This document shows positions 7,483 through 16,386 of a DNA stretch of 46,066 bases, piece after piece. The stretch is from Bacteroidota bacterium (GTDB taxonomy: Bacteria > Bacteroidota > Bacteroidia > Bacteroidales > VadinHA17). The notes beneath the pieces were generated by a model that was not told the origin of the DNA, searched no databases, and saw only the letters and a program-made list of their open reading frames with translations. A program made the translations under genes and the position numbers. Where the stretch lies: the NCBI GenBank assembly GCA_011049175.1, contig DSCJ01000026.1, forward strand, positions 1-46,066, written 5' to 3'. Positions within the stretch are counted from its first letter, which is position 1. Every line of letters begins with the position of its first letter.

Positions 7483-10179
7483 ATGAAATTTCACAGAAGA
7501 ATTGCCACATGGATCCTGTTTGCCGTTCTTCCTTCTGTGGTATCGCTGGCACAGCGGTTCCGCAGGGAAGCAGAACCCTCCGGCTTTGAATACCGTAATC
7601 TGGGAGCCTTCAGGGTCAGTGCCTGGGTGGGCGAACTGGCCGTTCCCCTGAATCCCGGCGAGAAACATAAAAATACATTCTATGTGGCCCCGAGGGCCGG
7701 AGGGGTTTGGAAAACCGAAAACAGGGGGACCACCTTCCGGCCGGTTTCCGATGCCATAGGGACGACCTCCATCGGGGATGTGGAAGTGGCTCCTTCAGAT
7801 CCCGATATCGTGTGGATCGGTACAGGCGAGGATTTCAATGCCCGCTCTTCCTATGCGGGGAACGGGATCTGGAAATCGACCGATGCTGGAGAAACCTGGG
7901 AATTCAAAGGGCTGGGCGATTCGCATCATATTGCCGAAATTGCCATTCATCCCACCAATCCGGATATTGTTTGGGTGGCCGTGATGGGCCATTTGTGGAC
8001 GGAGAACGAGGAACGGGGAGTGTTCAGGACCACCGACGGCGGGAATACCTGGGAGAAGGTACTCTATGTGGATGAAGCAACCGGGTTTATCGATCTGGCC
8101 CTGAACCCTGCCAATCCCGATATCATCTATGCCTCTGCCTATGAAAAGGTACGGTTGCCGTGGACCTTTGAACCGGGAGGCGAAAAAAGCCGGTTGTACA
8201 AATCGGTTGACGGGGGCCGTTCCTGGAAGGTGATCAGCGGGGGAGGCTTCCCCGACGGGCCCCTGGGGCGCATCGGGATAGATCTGCAATACAACCACCC
8301 CGACGTGCTGGTGGCCGTGGTTCAAAACCTGAACCTCAAACCGGGTATTGACCCCGATGCACCCGTTCCGTTCGACGAGTTTACCGACCACTCCTTTGAC
8401 AACCTGGTGGGAGGCGAATGCTACCGTTCCTTCGACGGAGGAAAAACCTGGGAAAGGCTTAATGATCCGGAAAAAATCGATGTGAGCGGGAAAGCCGCGT
8501 ACAGCTTCAACAAGATCTGCGTAGACCCGGACAACCCCGATAAGATATTCATTCTGAGCGCCGGAATGTTTTATACCCTGGATGGAGGCAAAACCTGGCC
8601 CACAGGCCGGGAAGCCGACCGGTTCCGTACCAATTTCGGCGACAACCGCACCCTGTGGATCGATCCGCGCGACGGAGACCATATGATCCTGGGCTCCGAC
8701 GGCGGAGTGTATGAAACCTGGGACGGCGGAAGGGAAATGATGCACCACCACCACCTGCCGCTGGGAGAGATATATATGGTGGAAGTTGACAATGAAGTGC
8801 CGTATAATATCTATATCGGCCTGCAGGACCATGAAACCTGGAAAGGACCTTCCAACAGCTGGTCGGGGGAGGTGTCTGTCGAAGACTGGGTAGTGACCGG
8901 CATGTGGGATGGCATGTATACCCGGGTGGATCCGCAGGACAGCCGGTGGCTCTATTTTACAAGCCAGTTCGGCGCCCACCACCGTGTGGATCAAGCCATT
9001 GGTGAGCGGGTAAGCATTGTTCCGCAGGCTCCCGAAGGGAGCGACCGGTACCGTTTTACCTGGACCCCTCCCATCATGATATCTCCCCACAACACACGCA
9101 CCATCTATGCCGGTGCCCAGAAAGTGTTGCGCTCAGACGACCGGGGCGATACCTGGAAAGAGGTAAGTCCCGACCTGACATACAACGACCGGGTAAAGAT
9201 TGCGGGTACCGGCCACGTGATGTACTGCACCATCACTACCCTGGATGAATCGTCCCTGCAGGAAGGACTGATATGGGCGGGTACAGACGACGGCCGCATC
9301 CACATGACCCGCGACGGGGGAGAACACTGGGCCGAGTTCACTGCCGATCTTGAAAAGCTGGGGATGCCTCATGAACGGTGGACCAGCCGGGTGGTCGCCT
9401 CGAAACACAGCACCGGCAGGGCCTATGTGGCCAAAAACGGGTACCGGAACGATGATTTCAGCCCGTACCTCTATATGACGGATGATTTCGGGAAATCATG
9501 GAAGGATATTTCTTCAAACCTTCCTGAATATCCTGTCAATGTGATTTTTGAAGATGCCCGGAATCCTGATCTTCTGTTCGTGGGAAATGACATCGGAGTA
9601 TATTATTCCACCAACAGGGGTCAAAGCTGGAACTCTCTCAGGGCCAATATGCCTCCGGTTGTTGTGCGCGACCTGTTGGTCCACCCCAGGGAAGGCGATC
9701 TGGTGGTGGGGACCTACGGCAGGGGTGCATGGGTTACGGATATCACCCCCCTGCAACAACTGACCCCGGATGTAATGGCAAAGGAATTCTATCTTTTTGA
9801 GATTGAACCGAAACCTCAGATGAACCGGTCACAGCAGGCTTCATGGGGCAATTACAACATCAAGGGCAGTAACCAGATCCGGACCCCGAATGAGCCGAAC
9901 GGCCTGGAGATATGGTTCCGTTTTGCAGAAACCGGCAACGAAAAAGCCACCCTCACCATTTCCGACAATCAGGGAACAGAGGTATACCGGCGTGAGATAC
10001 CGGTAAAGGAAGGGATATGGAAAGTCTACTGGAATACCATGCGTTCCGAACCCGGCACCTACCGGGTAACCCTCTCCTGGCGCGGGGAAGAGATCACCCG
10101 GGAAGGAGTGGTCACAGAACGGTGGTTATGGCCCGTGCTGAATTATCGCGCCAGAAAAAATGCGGCAATTAAGGAATGA
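7483..10179 (+). CDS. Secreted Asp-box (BNR/VPS10/sortilin-like) beta-propeller protein
   Basis: The product is an 898-residue exported protein with a signal peptide ending around VVSLAQ. It contains about ten Asp-box repeats of the S/T-x-D-x-G-x-T-W type between about residues 130 and 725, for example KSTDAGETWE, RTTDGGNTWE, KSVDGGRSWK, RSFDGGKTWE, YTLDGGKTWP and MTDDFGKSWKD. These mark two linked seven- or ten-bladed propellers as in sortilin and GH74-like proteins. The C-terminal ~130 residues form a beta-sandwich-like region (TLTISDNQGTEVYRREIP). No GH74 catalytic pattern is evident, so a glycosidase role should not be assumed. Similar proteins are common and multicopy in Bacteroidota with unknown function. 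No T9SS tail is seen. Confidence 0.8.
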   Translation: MKFHRRIATWILFAVLPSVVSLAQRFRREAEPSGFEYRNLGAFRVSAWVGELAVPLNPGEKHKNTFYVAPRAGGVWKTENRGTTFRPVSDAIGTTSIGDVEVAPSDPDIVWIGTGEDFNARSSYAGNGIWKSTDAGETWEFKGLGDSHHIAEIAIHPTNPDIVWVAVMGHLWTENEERGVFRTTDGGNTWEKVLYVDEATGFIDLALNPANPDIIYASAYEKVRLPWTFEPGGEKSRLYKSVDGGRSWKVISGGGFPDGPLGRIGIDLQYNHPDVLVAVVQNLNLKPGIDPDAPVPFDEFTDHSFDNLVGGECYRSFDGGKTWERLNDPEKIDVSGKAAYSFNKICVDPDNPDKIFILSAGMFYTLDGGKTWPTGREADRFRTNFGDNRTLWIDPRDGDHMILGSDGGVYETWDGGREMMHHHHLPLGEIYMVEVDNEVPYNIYIGLQDHETWKGPSNSWSGEVSVEDWVVTGMWDGMYTRVDPQDSRWLYFTSQFGAHHRVDQAIGERVSIVPQAPEGSDRYRFTWTPPIMISPHNTRTIYAGAQKVLRSDDRGDTWKEVSPDLTYNDRVKIAGTGHVMYCTITTLDESSLQEGLIWAGTDDGRIHMTRDGGEHWAEFTADLEKLGMPHERWTSRVVASKHSTGRAYVAKNGYRNDDFSPYLYMTDDFGKSWKDISSNLPEYPVNVIFEDARNPDLLFVGNDIGVYYSTNRGQSWNSLRANMPPVVVRDLLVHPREGDLVVGTYGRGAWVTDITPLQQLTPDVMAKEFYLFEIEPKPQMNRSQQASWGNYNIKGSNQIRTPNEPNGLEIWFRFAETGNEKATLTISDNQGTEVYRREIPVKEGIWKVYWNTMRSEPGTYRVTLSWRGEEITREGVVTERWLWPVLNYRARKNAAIKE

Positions 10180-10295
10180 CTCAAAAAAGGCCGGTAAGCC
10201 GACACCTCTTTGCATGAAAGCGGTGTGGTGATCAGGGGAAAGGGAACAGCCATTCCCCAAAAGCCCTTTTGTCAGAGCGGTAATTTGTCCGGCCA

Positions 10296-10360
10296 GACCC
10301 CGGAGGGGTCACATGTTTATAGAAACGCAGCCTCCCGGCTGCACCGACTCCCGAGGAGTC
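10296..10360. repeat. Triple-hairpin REP-like intergenic element
   Basis: Three short perfect inverted repeats follow one another in the 10180-10490 gap: GACCCC-GGA-GGGGTC (10296-10310), GCAGCC-TCCC-GGCTGC (10327-10342) and GACTCC-CGA-GGAGTC (10346-10360). A spacer containing TTTATAGAAAC links the first two. The layout looks like an interspersed palindromic repeat of the kind found many times in Bacteroidota genomes, but only one copy lies in the window, so repetition is not shown. The remainder of the gap holds a weak stem (ACACC/GGTGT near 10200-10230) and a promoter described separately. Confidence 0.6.
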
Positions 10361-10388
10361 GCATGGGCTAATTCCAAAAAATTTGTGA

Positions 10389-10417
10389 TTGTTTGTACGA
10401 AAGAAGATGTAATTTTG
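10389..10417 (+). promoter_or_regulatory. Candidate promoter for the flavodoxin-like gene
   Basis: TTG (10389-10391) and an exact TAnnTTTG box, TAATTTTG (10410-10417), are 18 bases apart and about 75 bases before the gene start. Confidence 0.5.
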
Positions 10418-10490
10418 CGATGGCTTTCCTGCAGGTATACCTTGCGGGAACCATAGATTGTATCAATCAGATACCCTTACACAACAACCG

Positions 10491-11036
10491 ATGAAAAAAG
10501 ATCTGGTAGTGTACTATTCCAGGACAGGAAACAATAAATACCTGGCCGGGAAAATGATCAACAGCCTGGGGTGTGATGCGGAAGCCATCCGGCCCAGAAT
10601 GGGAGGGTTCCTGTTCCTGCTGCTTTTCTCGTCCCTGAAAGGAGGTCCGGGGATCAGGAAACTAAAACATTCCGTCCAGGACTACGAACGGGTGATCCTG
10701 TGCGGGCCGGTATGGATGGGCATGCTGGTTGCACCCCTCCGGTCGTTTATAAAAAAATACGGAAAAAAACTCAACCGCCTGGTTTTTGTTTGCTGTTGTG
10801 CCAGCAGCATTGACAAAAAGGATGAAAAATTCGGACACGGACATGTGTTCCGGGAGGTGGAAAAATTGCTGGACGGTCCATGTGAAATGTGCCAGGCCTT
10901 TCCCGTGGGAATGGTCCTTCCCGAGGATAAAAGGGAAGACCCCGAGGCGGTGATGCAGGTCCGCCTGACGGATGAGAATTTCACCGGTATGATCATGGAC
11001 CGGTATAAGAAATTCATAAAAAAACTGAAGGAATGA
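10491..11036 (+). CDS. Flavodoxin-family protein
   Basis: This 181-residue cytoplasmic protein opens with a flavodoxin phosphate-binding loop (VVYYSRTGNNKYLA, about residues 5-18) and continues with the alternating strands and helices of the fold, including VILCGPVWMGMLVAPLRSFI, which resembles the second FMN-binding loop. It probably binds FMN and takes part in electron transfer or quinone-type reduction. Several cysteines (CCCASS and CEMC) are present in the later half; they are too irregular to call an iron-sulfur site. The Met at 10491 is chosen over an upstream frame opening at 10458 because family homology begins immediately after it. Partners are unknown. Confidence 0.8.
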   Translation: MKKDLVVYYSRTGNNKYLAGKMINSLGCDAEAIRPRMGGFLFLLLFSSLKGGPGIRKLKHSVQDYERVILCGPVWMGMLVAPLRSFIKKYGKKLNRLVFVCCCASSIDKKDEKFGHGHVFREVEKLLDGPCEMCQAFPVGMVLPEDKREDPEAVMQVRLTDENFTGMIMDRYKKFIKKLKE

Positions 11037-11047
11037 TCGGTAAAATT

Positions 11048-11070
11048 CCCGGCACCCACAGGCTGCCGGG
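11048..11070 (+). terminator. Hairpin after the flavodoxin gene
   Basis: CCCGGCA (11048-11054) and TGCCGGG (11064-11070) form a perfect 7-bp stem just after the stop codon. The following sequence has only scattered T residues, so it is a weak terminator candidate. Confidence 0.4.
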
Positions 11071-11106
11071 TGTTGTCATCATTGGTGTGGTTAACCTGGG
11101 TATATC

Positions 11107-11244
11107 ATGACCTTTAACGCTGGTAAGGGACCTGCTGGTGGGAGTGACCTTTGGCATGGTTTTTTTTTCCTGTTCTTTGCCCTGTTTGCCCTGGGTTCTA
11201 CCGTATACCTCTGGAAGATCCGCTATCTTTTCTGGAAATTCTGA
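11107..11244 (+). CDS. Small hypothetical membrane protein, 45 residues
   Basis: An open frame from ATG 11107 to TGA 11242-11244 encodes 45 residues. After a Gly-rich polar start (MTFNAGKGPAGGSDLW) comes one hydrophobic stretch (GFFFLFFALFALGSTVYLW) followed by a basic aromatic tail (KIRYLFWKF). This is a convincing single-pass membrane peptide with the positive end probably in the cytoplasm. There is no strong ribosome-binding site. The gene lies 70 bases after the flavodoxin-like gene and directly before a hairpin. I do not recognise a family, and the frame could still be chance. Confidence 0.4.
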   Translation: MTFNAGKGPAGGSDLWHGFFFLFFALFALGSTVYLWKIRYLFWKF

Positions 11245-11272
11245 AACCGGCTTCCGGGAAATCTCGCCGGTT
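11245..11272. terminator. Hairpin between convergent genes
   Basis: AACCGGC (11245-11251) pairs with GCCGGTT (11266-11272) over a 14-base loop, lying between the small plus-strand frame and the end of the minus-strand protease-like gene. It may terminate either side; the T-run is poor. Confidence 0.35.
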
Positions 11273-11302
11273 GCCGGCTGCTTTTCCTGCTTTCTTCCCT
11301 GT

Positions 11303-13840
11303 TTATTTTACCGCCAGCTTGCGAACCGTGATTCCTTCCGGTGTCTGCAGAAGGATCAGATAAAATCCGGGACCGTTCAGTTTTCCGGCAGGAATGGAGG
11401 TGTCACCATAGATATCGGCCGACCACAACGTTTGCCCGTTCAGGGTCAGTATCCTGGCGTATACGGGTTCTTCAGGGGGCATGGGAAATCGGATATGCAA
11501 CATCTTTCCGGCATTAACCGGATTGGGATAGATCTCCGCTTCCGGTTCGTTCATGATCTGATCGGATCCGTTCGTGGTGGAGATGGTCCGGGTCCAGTCA
11601 TACCACGGCTTGTAAATATCCGCCGTTCCTGTAATACCTTCCACCAGCTGCAGGCGGTAATCGAAATGTGCCTTGCGGGTTTCCTCTCCTTCATAGATAT
11701 AATCGGTGTTCGTGATCACGGCAAACACCACTTGATTTGCCGGTGCTTCATCGATGTAGAGTCTGCAGTTACCTCCGAATACGGGCTGGCTGTATACCGT
11801 TTCACCGTCTTTCGTCCGGTAGCAAAGCTGGCAGGTCATATTCGGACTGAGCGGGATGAAGTTTACGGTGACCGTTTCTCCCGTCACCACCAGGGGGATC
11901 TGGTTGGCTCCCGACCATCCCGGGGTGGTGCGGGCTTCTGGTGTTAGCAGGCCGTTGCCGTCGTTCGTGGTTTTTACGTAGGGGGTGGCTTTCCAGGGTT
12001 CCGGGTTTAGCCAGGAAGGTTCCCATTCGGCCTCTATGATCATGCCGAACTGGTCGTCCAGCAGCTTTTTGATGGCTCCGGTCCATTCTCCCATGTCGAG
12101 CAGGGCCTGTTTGGCCCGGTATTCCATGATCAGCCGTCGGATATGGCTTTCGCCCATAGCTTCGGCCATGCCTTCCAGAACCCTCGATTCAGCATATCTC
12201 CATATCCAGGGAACGCTGCCCTGTCCCAGGGTCATTCCCAGGAAGGTGGGGAAAATATTGCTGTATTGTACGCCTCCCAGGAGGTTCCTCCAGGTGCAGA
12301 CCTGGGTTCCTCCTGAAAACCTGTTTACCCCTTCGGCGGAAGGTCCTCCGAAACTGCCGTCCTGCAACCATCCGCTGTAGCATTCAATGGGCATGAAGGG
12401 CGCCAGGAAGGAGGCTCCGTTCAGGAATCCCATGCTGCTGTAATCGCCCGTTTGCCGGGCCTCCGCTTCCTGCTGCAGCCAGGTATTGCCTCCTTCGTGG
12501 AACCAGGCGGCATTTTTGCATCCCGGCAGATCGGCCAAAATGGCGTGGATGCCTTCATGGACTACCGCTCCCATCTGATATTCCCTGTCATTGTATGAAC
12601 AGGAGGGATCAAAACAATACACGGGATAATAGGATATCAGCACCATAGGCCAATCCTCCCCATCATAATGAATGTTTCCCATCCAGCCTCCCGTGGCAGT
12701 GTTGGGGGCATCGTCGGTACACAGGCCTGAGCCGTACAGGTATATGGCGCTTTTATATCCCCGTTTGGCCCGCTTGTCGGGAGGCCAGCCCATCTCATTC
12801 CTGAAATAGGCAAAATCGTGGTTCATCCTTTCCAGCATGGGTGTGATGGCTGCCTCCGTAACCAGGGGGTTTGCATCGGCCCCCCAACGGAAAGTCCACC
12901 ATCCCGATGATTGCGTGCCCTCCACCCCTTCGCAGTCTTCGAGAATGTTCTGCGGCTCTGTAAGGTCCGGGTATTCATCCCTGAAATCATAACTGATCAC
13001 AGGGTCGTAAGGTGTCCACGTTATCGGGGCTGCCGGGTCGTCGAGCGAAAGCACGGTCAGGTTGAAATATACGGTGGTGGATGCCCCGCATTCATTGATC
13101 AGGCAAACGGTGTATGTGCCCGCCTGGCTGGCCTCCACATCCCGCAGGGTTACTTCCTTTTCCAGAGCCGTGAACCCGCCGGGTCCCGACCAGCTCCAGG
13201 TTCCTTCATCAGGCGATGAAGGCATGAAAGTAACCGAATCGCCCGGAGAGAGAGTGGCAAAACTACTGTTTTCAGGCAAAATGTCGTTGATCCTGAGGTA
13301 CGGTGTGATTTCCGACGGATCACAGCCGTTGCTTTCATAGCCGTAAACCCTCCATTCCAGAATCCCCGTAGCCATGGAACTACTCATATAAATGCGGATT
13401 CTGGAAGTGCGGATATCGAGTTTCAGCGAATTGCAGCTATCCATATCCGTTCCAATACTGCCTGCAATCATCCAGAATGTTCCGGTCCAGTATTCGATTC
13501 GGGCTACGGAAGGTTGTTCGATGCCCTGCCCGTCGTCCCACCAGTAAACCGAGGTTGAGGTCAGATGCATAGCCAGTGGCCATTCGTACTGTACCCAGTT
13601 CCAGGTGCCGTAATTTTCTTCCCCGTTCCAGTTGCCGTATGCCCCATGGGTGTAATCGGATGAGGAAGAGGGGATGTAGCCGTCGTTTACGGCTGACAGG
13701 CTTTCCCAGGGCGATACGTATGAGGTGGAAACGGTGGCAGTCAGCGCCAGGTTGGCAGTGTCCTGGGGTTCTGACTGTGCCCCGGCTTTGAAGCATCCGG
13801 CAGTTACCAGCAGCATGAGGGAAGAAAGGATAAACTTCAT
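11303..13840 (-). CDS. Secreted multidomain protein with HEXXH site and T9SS sorting domain (putative zinc protease)
   Basis: The product has 845 residues: signal peptide (1-22), an F5/8 type C (discoidin/CBM32-like) domain at about 28-172, an Ig/PKD-like domain at about 195-265 (WSGPGGFTALEKEVTL, AGTYTVCLINECG), a catalytic-like region about 270-640, and a T9SS type A sorting domain about 765-845 (EIYPNPV to ITVRKLAVK). The central region has VVHEGIHAI (HEXXH at residues 428-432) and, 14 residues on, FHEGGNTWLQQE, which gives candidate third ligands, so a zinc metallopeptidase of gluzincin style is plausible. It resembles DUF6055-type proteins, but I am not certain. The tail predicts export through the T9SS to the cell surface or medium. 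Proteolysis is inferred, not shown. Confidence 0.75.
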   Translation of the reverse strand: MKFILSSLMLLVTAGCFKAGAQSEPQDTANLALTATVSTSYVSPWESLSAVNDGYIPSSSSDYTHGAYGNWNGEENYGTWNWVQYEWPLAMHLTSTSVYWWDDGQGIEQPSVARIEYWTGTFWMIAGSIGTDMDSCNSLKLDIRTSRIRIYMSSSMATGILEWRVYGYESNGCDPSEITPYLRINDILPENSSFATLSPGDSVTFMPSSPDEGTWSWSGPGGFTALEKEVTLRDVEASQAGTYTVCLINECGASTTVYFNLTVLSLDDPAAPITWTPYDPVISYDFRDEYPDLTEPQNILEDCEGVEGTQSSGWWTFRWGADANPLVTEAAITPMLERMNHDFAYFRNEMGWPPDKRAKRGYKSAIYLYGSGLCTDDAPNTATGGWMGNIHYDGEDWPMVLISYYPVYCFDPSCSYNDREYQMGAVVHEGIHAILADLPGCKNAAWFHEGGNTWLQQEAEARQTGDYSSMGFLNGASFLAPFMPIECYSGWLQDGSFGGPSAEGVNRFSGGTQVCTWRNLLGGVQYSNIFPTFLGMTLGQGSVPWIWRYAESRVLEGMAEAMGESHIRRLIMEYRAKQALLDMGEWTGAIKKLLDDQFGMIIEAEWEPSWLNPEPWKATPYVKTTNDGNGLLTPEARTTPGWSGANQIPLVVTGETVTVNFIPLSPNMTCQLCYRTKDGETVYSQPVFGGNCRLYIDEAPANQVVFAVITNTDYIYEGEETRKAHFDYRLQLVEGITGTADIYKPWYDWTRTISTTNGSDQIMNEPEAEIYPNPVNAGKMLHIRFPMPPEEPVYARILTLNGQTLWSADIYGDTSIPAGKLNGPGFYLILLQTPEGITVRKLAVK

Positions 13841-14047
13841 GGTTGTATATAAACGTATAATGTCCGATTTTTTGTTACACCAGGTAAATATATATCTCTT
13901 CCAGGGGAAACAAAAAAACGGAGTATCATGGGAAATACGGCTTCAGGCAAGATAAAACGATATCACCGTTATATTCAGGGTACTAAAGTATGTTGGCTAT
14001 ATTTTGCCCTTTTATTTGCGAATGATTAACTTTCGTCAATAAATTGA

Positions 14048-14812
14048 ATGATCATGAAACAAATTTTTACTTTCTGCCGGTTATCTCTGCTGATACCGGG
14101 TTTATTGATTGTATCGGGACTTACACAATGCAAAAAAGACGACAGCGAAAACAATTATGCTGTTTATTTAAACAGGGCCGATGAAGATTTCATTGATTTC
14201 GGGACTTTCGAAGGATTTACCACCGGTACCGACTGGTGCATTATCGAGAAGGTGAAGCTTCCCGCAGGCACCGGTTCCCAGGGGGGGTGGCATTTTTTCA
14301 GGGGAAAAGCCTGGGAGGACAAGGAAGGCGATATAGCCATTTCCTTTGCAGAGGACAGGGTATATGCCTGGTGCCGGAAGAACCAGGAGTGGGTGGATAT
14401 TGCGTATGTCGGCACGTTCAACGAAGACCAGTGGTATACCATTTGCTTGCAGTATGATGCCACGGAAGAATTGCTCGAATTGTATGTGGATGGTGAACAG
14501 GTTGGTGAACAGGCCCTGGCGCCCATGGATGATTCGAACAATAATAACCGGATGTTCTGGGGAGGGCAGGAGGTGGATAATCCCGATCTGGGCGACCTGT
14601 ATTCCGAAACAAGCATCATCATTGCCCACCAGGCCTGGCTGCAGAGGAAATTGAGCGGTTCCGAAATATCCGGATACGACGGGTACCTGGCACCTGAATC
14701 AGCCATGTTCTTCTCTTCAGAGATCGGTTCGAAATCGGTTAAAGATATTTCGGGGAACAACCGGAACGGCACCAACGGCAATTCGCCGGAATTCATCGTG
14801 ATCGGGGATTGA
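14048..14812 (+). CDS. LamG/concanavalin A-like lipoprotein
   Basis: This is a 254-residue predicted lipoprotein. A hydrophobic leader ends in a lipobox-like LTQC near residue 27, followed by KKDDSE, an acidic stretch of the kind that directs Bacteroidota lipoproteins to the surface. The body (about 35-235) has the jelly-roll pattern of LamG/ConA-like domains: a WCIIEKVKL strand, WYTICLQYDATEELLELYVDGEQVG (the typical VDG turn) and MFWGGQE. Such domains bind glycans or protein partners. Starts at 14048 or 14054 are both possible. It stands alone, divergent from the HEXXH protein gene; the shared 13841-14047 gap holds AT-rich promoter-like sequence only. Confidence 0.7.
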   Translation: MIMKQIFTFCRLSLLIPGLLIVSGLTQCKKDDSENNYAVYLNRADEDFIDFGTFEGFTTGTDWCIIEKVKLPAGTGSQGGWHFFRGKAWEDKEGDIAISFAEDRVYAWCRKNQEWVDIAYVGTFNEDQWYTICLQYDATEELLELYVDGEQVGEQALAPMDDSNNNNRMFWGGQEVDNPDLGDLYSETSIIIAHQAWLQRKLSGSEISGYDGYLAPESAMFFSSEIGSKSVKDISGNNRNGTNGNSPEFIVIGD

Positions 14813-14865
14813 CCCCGGAGGCGCCAGGAATTTAAAATGCCCGGGCTTTGTTCACCGGCTACCCA

Positions 14866-15690
14866 TTAAATAAACATCAGCAGGCTTACCGCCATCACGG
14901 CCATGCCGCCGATGAGGCCGTATACCGACAGGTGGTGTTCCCCGTATTCCTCGGCGGTGGGCAGCAGCTCGTCTATCGAGATGAACACCATGATCCCGGC
15001 CACGGCGCCGAACAGTATGCCGAATACCAAATCGTTCATAAAGGGCCGGAGAATGAGGTAACCCACCATGGCGCCCAAAGGCTCGGCCAGTCCCGAAAGG
15101 AACGAAAGGGAAAAAGCCTTTTTCTTCGAGCCGGTGGCATAGTATATGGGTACGGAAACAGCAATTCCCTCGGGAATATTGTGGATGGCAATGGCCACGG
15201 CAATGGCAATTCCGAGCCCGGAGTCGGTCAGGGCGGCGGTGAAGGTGGCCAGTCCTTCCGGAAAGTTGTGAATGGCAATGGCCAGGGCTGTGAACAACCC
15301 CATGCGCATCAGCCGGTTCTGTGACCTGATCACTCCGTTGCCGCTCATTTCTTCCAGGCGTTTGATCTCGTGCGGGTTTTCTGCTTCGGGTATGAACCGG
15401 TCGATCAGGCCGATCAGCAGGATCCCGGCGAAAAACGACCCCACCGTTGTCCAGTTGCCGGCCACGTGCCCCATTTCCCCTACCAGGGCCACACGGGCCT
15501 TGCTCATGATTTCCACCAGGGAGACATAGATCATGACTCCGGCTGAGAATCCCAGGGAAACCGACAGGAACTTGGGGTTGGTCCGCCTGGCAAAAAAAGC
15601 GATGGCGCTGCCTATGCCGGTGGATAACCCTGCAAAAAGGGTGAGCCCAAAGGCAAACCATATATTTTCATTTCCCATCATGTGATTCAT
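14866..15690 (-). CDS. zupT: ZIP-family metal transporter (ZupT)
   Basis: ZupT imports zinc and other divalent metals across the inner membrane. This 274-residue protein has eight hydrophobic segments and both ZIP metal-site motifs, HNFPEG and HNIPEG, in the fourth and fifth helices, plus GLAEPLGA. The length matches bacterial ZupT (about 260-275). A charged cytoplasmic loop ([19 protein letters not shown]) separates helices three and four. It follows a DtxR-type regulator gene by 45 very AT-rich bases on the same strand, so the pair is probably one metal-controlled unit. Starts at 15690 or at the MMGN codons slightly inside are possible. Confidence 0.92.
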   Translation of the reverse strand: MNHMMGNENIWFAFGLTLFAGLSTGIGSAIAFFARRTNPKFLSVSLGFSAGVMIYVSLVEIMSKARVALVGEMGHVAGNWTTVGSFFAGILLIGLIDRFIPEAENPHEIKRLEEMSGNGVIRSQNRLMRMGLFTALAIAIHNFPEGLATFTAALTDSGLGIAIAVAIAIHNIPEGIAVSVPIYYATGSKKKAFSLSFLSGLAEPLGAMVGYLILRPFMNDLVFGILFGAVAGIMVFISIDELLPTAEEYGEHHLSVYGLIGGMAVMAVSLLMFI

Positions 15691-15735
15691 TAAATAGTTA
15701 ATATAAATAAAATAAATAATTAATATATATGAATA

Positions 15736-16386
15736 TTATTTCTGTACATAAATATGTTCTGCCACCGTTTTGCTGAGGATGGTGCGGTAATTCTTTACGG
15801 AAACGATCACCGACTCGTCCATGCTGATCTTTCCGTTTACGGTAATGCGGCTTTTCAGGGTCAGGCCGATATCGGTAAAGAAATCCATCAGATCGTCGGA
15901 TTTATCGGTTACTCCCACAACGGTATAGGTGATCCCTGGTTCCGCTTCGGAGAGCGCCAGGATGTCTTTCCGGGTACGCACCCTTCCGTGCCTGTCGGGT
16001 ATGGGCTGGCCATGGGGATCGAAGGCCGGGTGACCCAGGAATTCGTCCAGGCGGTTGGCCAGGGCATCGGAAGTCTGGTGTTCAAGCATTTCCGCCTCCC
16101 GGTGCACTTCGTTCCAGCCCATTTTCAGGGCTTTGTGCAGGAACATTTCCCACAGGCGGTGTTTCCGGATGATGCCGGCCGCCAGTTCCCTGCCTTCCTG
16201 TGTGAGGGTCATGGGTCTGTAAGGGCGGTATTCCACCAGCCCGTCCTCCTGAAGGCGGTTGGCCATCTGGGTGATGCCGGGGGGACTGATGCCCAGGTGG
16301 CGGGCCAGCTCCGAGGCGGATATGCTGGCGCCTCTCAGCTCGGCCTGAAAGATGGCTTTCAGCAAATCGTCGGTGGATGGAGACAT
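15736..16386 (-). CDS. DtxR/MntR-family metal-dependent transcriptional regulator
   Basis: The 216-residue protein has a winged-helix DNA-binding domain (about 1-65, with ISASELARHLGISPPGITQMANRL as the helix-turn-helix), a dimerisation and metal-binding domain (about 70-140; WNEVHREAEMLEHQ and HPAFDPHGQPIP carry the usual His/Glu ligands), and a C-terminal FeoA/SH3-like domain (about 145-216). DtxR proteins repress metal uptake genes when bound to Fe or Mn. Lying directly before zupT, it probably controls that transporter and itself. Whether it senses Mn, Fe or Zn cannot be told from sequence. An operator was not identified with confidence, though both flanking gaps are rich in TTAAT/ATTAA steps. 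Confidence 0.88.
   Translation of the reverse strand: MSPSTDDLLKAIFQAELRGASISASELARHLGISPPGITQMANRLQEDGLVEYRPYRPMTLTQEGRELAAGIIRKHRLWEMFLHKALKMGWNEVHREAEMLEHQTSDALANRLDEFLGHPAFDPHGQPIPDRHGRVRTRKDILALSEAEPGITYTVVGVTDKSDDLMDFFTDIGLTLKSRITVNGKISMDESVIVSVKNYRTILSKTVAEHIYVQK

Noticed and set aside
7483-10179. GH74 xyloglucanase
   Set aside because: Asp-box repeats match, but I could not find the catalytic Asp pattern or a glycan-degradation context, so only the propeller fold is called.
11138-11947. A 269-codon plus-strand frame
   Set aside because: It overlaps the minus-strand T9SS protein, which has clear domains; the plus frame has no family resemblance and is a shadow.
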